Part shown: positions 7,023 to 8,820 of the stretch, one piece after another
Layout: each line of letters begins with the position of its first letter
How positions within the stretch are numbered: the stretch's first letter is position 1
Assembly: GCA_002375765.1 (NCBI GenBank)
Contig: DFMV01000016.1
Span: 199,274-208,093, forward strand
Length of the DNA stretch: 8,820 nt
Direction of reading: 5' to 3'
Source of the DNA: Rhizobiales bacterium UBA3584
GTDB lineage: Bacteria; Pseudomonadota; Alphaproteobacteria; Rhizobiales; Devosiaceae
The notes under the pieces: model-generated
What the model saw: only the letters and a program-made list of their open reading frames with translations
Databases searched by the model: none
Told to the model about the DNA's origin: nothing
Made by a program: the position numbers and the translations under genes

Positions 7023-7726
7023 CGGCACCATCGGACACCAATGATATGATTGCCGAGTATGTACTGGGCCAGCTCGAAGGCGAGCAACGGGCGCGATTCG
7101 AATCCCGAATCGCCAGCGAACCCGAGCTGGCGCGCAAGGTTGCCGCGCTGCAGCAGAATTTTGACGCCCTCGACGCGACGGCGGCGCCCGAATCTGTTCC
7201 CGCCGACCTCTGGTCAAGAATTGAATCCTCACTCGCCACAGCGCCCGAGGCGCCGCCTGCAGCCAACACCAATCGCCCATCTACGGCCGTCGACCTCCCG
7301 CGCTGGGCCGGGATGGCGGCTGCTATTCTCCTTTCGCTCGGAGTAGGGTTCTTCGGCGGCCAGTCCCTCGGTCCCGTCCCCCAGGCACCCCTTGTCGTGG
7401 CCGTCCTTGTCGGTGACGACATGGAGCCCGGCGCCATCATTGAGGCTTTCGCAGACGACAGCATCCGCATAATGCCACTCGAAGCTCTTGTGGCGCCCGA
7501 CGGCTCGACCCTCGAAGTCTGGACCTTGCCCGATCCCGAGACCGGACCGGTCTCACTCGGCACTTTCCGCGAGGCGCGCGACCTGGTCTTGGGTGGCCCC
7601 AATCTTCCCGCACCGCAGCCCGACCAGCTCTATGAAATCACGCTCGAGCCAGCGGGCGGCTCGCCCACAGGTCGTCCCACCGGGCCAATCCTCCTCAAGG
7701 GCTTTGCCCGGGCGCCGGTCATTTAG
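7019..7726 (+). CDS. RskA-like transmembrane anti-sigma factor
   Basis: A 235-aa single-pass inner-membrane protein expected to hold the upstream ECF sigma factor inactive. The N-terminal cytoplasmic part (about 8-75) starts with MIAEYVLGQLEGEQRARFE, the usual RskA-type anti-sigma opening; it has no HxxxCxxC zinc motif, so it is not a ZAS-type factor. A Pro/Ala-rich linker (about 74-93) precedes one membrane helix (about 96-113). The periplasmic domain ends with LYEITLEPAGGSPTGRPTGPIL, the hallmark of the RskA C-terminal domain. The start is ATG 7019, overlapping the sigma stop, with CAGGAG 8 nt upstream; a GTG at 7010 is in frame but less likely. Release of the sigma factor presumably follows regulated proteolysis, as in other RskA systems. 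Its stop overlaps that of the convergent TauE/SafE gene. Confidence 0.9.
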   Translation: MTAPSDTNDMIAEYVLGQLEGEQRARFESRIASEPELARKVAALQQNFDALDATAAPESVPADLWSRIESSLATAPEAPPAANTNRPSTAVDLPRWAGMAAAILLSLGVGFFGGQSLGPVPQAPLVVAVLVGDDMEPGAIIEAFADDSIRIMPLEALVAPDGSTLEVWTLPDPETGPVSLGTFREARDLVLGGPNLPAPQPDQLYEITLEPAGGSPTGRPTGPILLKGFARAPVI

Positions 7727-8472
7727 CTCAACAGGGCAGGGGCTGCCGAGCTCGTCAGCACCAGCCCCGAAACAAACAGAAGGATCAAGACGAGGCGCCG
7801 GAAGGCCTGCGTGTCCAGGCGCTTGAACAGCATGGCGCCGAGCAGGGCAGGCACCACAAGTGCCACCGAAATCAGCCCAAGATGCTGCCAGGTTGCACGG
7901 TCAATGATTGATCCGGCAAGAAAATACCCAATCATCGTAGTTACATGCATGGCGATATTGAAGCCCTGCATTATTCCACGCTGACTGTCCTTGTCCATGC
8001 CCCTAAGCGTGCACCAGAGGGTCGGAATGGGCCCGGAAAGCCCGCCGAGTCCTCCGAAAATTCCTCCCAGCCAGCCGGCAATCCCATTGCCCCAGTTCCC
8101 GCCATAACCGATTTTGAAACGGGCCGGCACGAACAGCATGATCGGACAATAAACGATCATGAAAACCCCCAACGCCAGCTTGAAGCCCTGCGGATCGAGA
8201 ACGCTGAGCAGGAAAATTCCAAGCGGCACGCCCAAAATTCCCCCGACCACAAACGGCAGCATGCCTTTTGGATTGAAATGGCGCCCGACGATCGGGAGCG
8301 TGACCAGCTGACCGATGAGTGACCCGAACACCGCCATGGGTGCTGCCAGGGCGGGATCGACAGCCCAAGCCCAGATGCTCAGACTCGATAATGCAAACGC
8401 AAACCCGGCCAGCCCCTGAACGAAGCCGGCTACAGCCGCGCCGCCAAGCACCACAAGAAGATATATTTCCAA
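7723..8472 (-). CDS. TauE/SafE family membrane permease
   Basis: A 249-aa integral inner-membrane protein with about eight hydrophobic helices (roughly 3-22, 42-62, 71-91, 96-115, 128-152, 170-190, 196-216, 225-245). The two halves each carry a glycine-rich re-entrant-like motif, GFVQGLAGFAFAL (16-28) and GGIFGGLGGLSGP (136-148), matching the internal repeat of the TauE/SafE family. Known members export sulfite, sulfoacetate or other small organosulfur or organic anions; the substrate here is unknown. The start looks like TTG at 8472, twelve bases after the preceding gene's in-frame stop, without a clear Shine-Dalgarno. GTG codons at residues 7 and 8 are alternatives but would trim the first helix. 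It is probably co-transcribed with the NDUFS4-like gene. The stop overlaps the anti-sigma stop on the other strand. Confidence 0.88.
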   Translation of the reverse strand: MEIYLLVVLGGAAVAGFVQGLAGFAFALSSLSIWAWAVDPALAAPMAVFGSLIGQLVTLPIVGRHFNPKGMLPFVVGGILGVPLGIFLLSVLDPQGFKLALGVFMIVYCPIMLFVPARFKIGYGGNWGNGIAGWLGGIFGGLGGLSGPIPTLWCTLRGMDKDSQRGIMQGFNIAMHVTTMIGYFLAGSIIDRATWQHLGLISVALVVPALLGAMLFKRLDTQAFRRLVLILLFVSGLVLTSSAAPALLS

Positions 8473-8486
8473 GGCGCTGGCGCCTT
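8471..8486 (-). repeat. Inverted repeat between the NDUFS4 stop and the permease start
   Basis: AAGGCGC (8471-8477) and GCGCCTT (8480-8486) are perfect reverse complements separated by two bases. In the minus-strand mRNA the resulting hairpin takes in two bases of the upstream UAA stop and two bases of the proposed UUG start. There is no U-run after it, so it is not a terminator. It could link translation of the permease to ribosomes finishing the upstream gene. Confidence 0.5.
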
Positions 8487-8790
8487 AGTGCGTCCAGGGC
8501 ACCTTGCGGTCGAATCGGAAATTGTCGGGATAGCTGACCTTCTTTATGGTCGGCTCTTGCGCCGGCTGCACCACATAGGCGATGCCCTCGCGGCGGGCAT
8601 AGGATTCCGCGTCCTCGAGCGTGTCGAACCGCAACTTGATCTGCTGCTTCATATCGCCAGACGAGGTGTATCCCATCAGAGGATCGATTGAACGGGCCAC
8701 TTCAGGCTCGAAAACCAGCACCCAGTCCTGGCTTTTGCCTTTTCCCGACTGCATTGCGTTGCGGGCGGGGCGATAGATGCGTGCAACCAT
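8485..8790 (-). CDS. NDUFS4-like respiratory complex I accessory subunit (ETC_C1_NDUFS4 family)
   Basis: A small soluble protein matching the alphaproteobacterial relative of mitochondrial complex I subunit NDUFS4, which sits on the peripheral arm and supports assembly or stability of NADH dehydrogenase. With the start at ATG 8790 it is 101 aa, opening ARIYRPARNAMQSG (3-16), then WVLVFEPE (23-30), the family signature DPLMGYTSSGDMKQQ (36-50), LRFDTLEDAESYA (53-65), GIAYVV (69-74) and a C-terminal SYPDNFRFDR (86-95). The initiation codon at 8790 fits the usual N-terminus (MxARIYRP), with a GGGA 9 nt upstream; an in-frame ATG at 8805 would add MGLLI, which is unlike relatives. It is followed 12 nt later by a permease gene with no obvious functional link. 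Confidence 0.92.
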   Translation of the reverse strand: MVARIYRPARNAMQSGKGKSQDWVLVFEPEVARSIDPLMGYTSSGDMKQQIKLRFDTLEDAESYARREGIAYVVQPAQEPTIKKVSYPDNFRFDRKVPWTH

Positions 8791-8820
8791 AATCAACAAT
8801 CCCATGGCTGGCCAATGGTC

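Overview
The window is high-GC (roughly 60% by eye), densely packed bacterial DNA. Gene content points to an alphaproteobacterium of the order Hyphomicrobiales, and a Devosia/Pelagibacterium-like relative is a plausible but unproven guess. The clues are a CUT1 sugar-ABC ATPase beside Gfo/Idh/MocA dehydrogenases and xylose-isomerase-like TIM barrels, an NDUFS4-type complex I accessory subunit (an alphaproteobacterial and mitochondrial protein), and an ECF sigma/RskA-like anti-sigma pair. There are nine coding sequences, no RNA genes, no mobile element and no CRISPR. No gene-free stretch reaches 300 bp; the longest are 217 bp (3004-3220) and 188 bp (6283-6470), and both are regulatory.

Region 1 (1-5433, plus strand) is a carbohydrate-catabolic block in two transcription units. 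Unit A is the tail of an ABC-transporter operon: the ATPase, a TIM-barrel isomerase/epimerase-like enzyme, then a Gfo/Idh/MocA oxidoreductase. It ends at a strong intrinsic terminator (3061-3102). Unit B restarts from its own candidate promoter, overlapped by a LacI-family-type operator (3150-3165) with a second palindrome directly beside it (3167-3182). It encodes another TIM barrel and another Gfo/Idh/MocA enzyme. Two dehydrogenases plus two metal-dependent TIM barrels is the enzyme set needed for glycoside 3-oxidation, beta-elimination, hydration and re-reduction, as in the levoglucosan (LgdA/B1/B2/C) and 3-keto-glycoside routes. Substrate and order of reactions are inferred, not shown.

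Region 2 (5440-7726) is an envelope or stress module. A secreted DUF4394 protein is on the minus strand and ends at a minus-strand terminator. Divergent from it are an ECF sigma factor and its translationally coupled, membrane-anchored RskA-like anti-sigma factor. The 188-bp divergent intergenic region carries two copies of the same promoter-like element, TGCATC-18 bp-GTAGAG, one facing each gene. This suggests that the sigma factor drives both its own operon and the DUF4394 gene. This is the most striking non-coding signal in the window.

Region 3 (7723-8820, minus strand) holds a TauE/SafE-family permease, probably co-transcribed with the upstream NDUFS4-like gene. The permease and anti-sigma genes converge with overlapping stop codons. 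A perfect inverted repeat spans the interval from the NDUFS4 stop to the likely TTG start of the permease.
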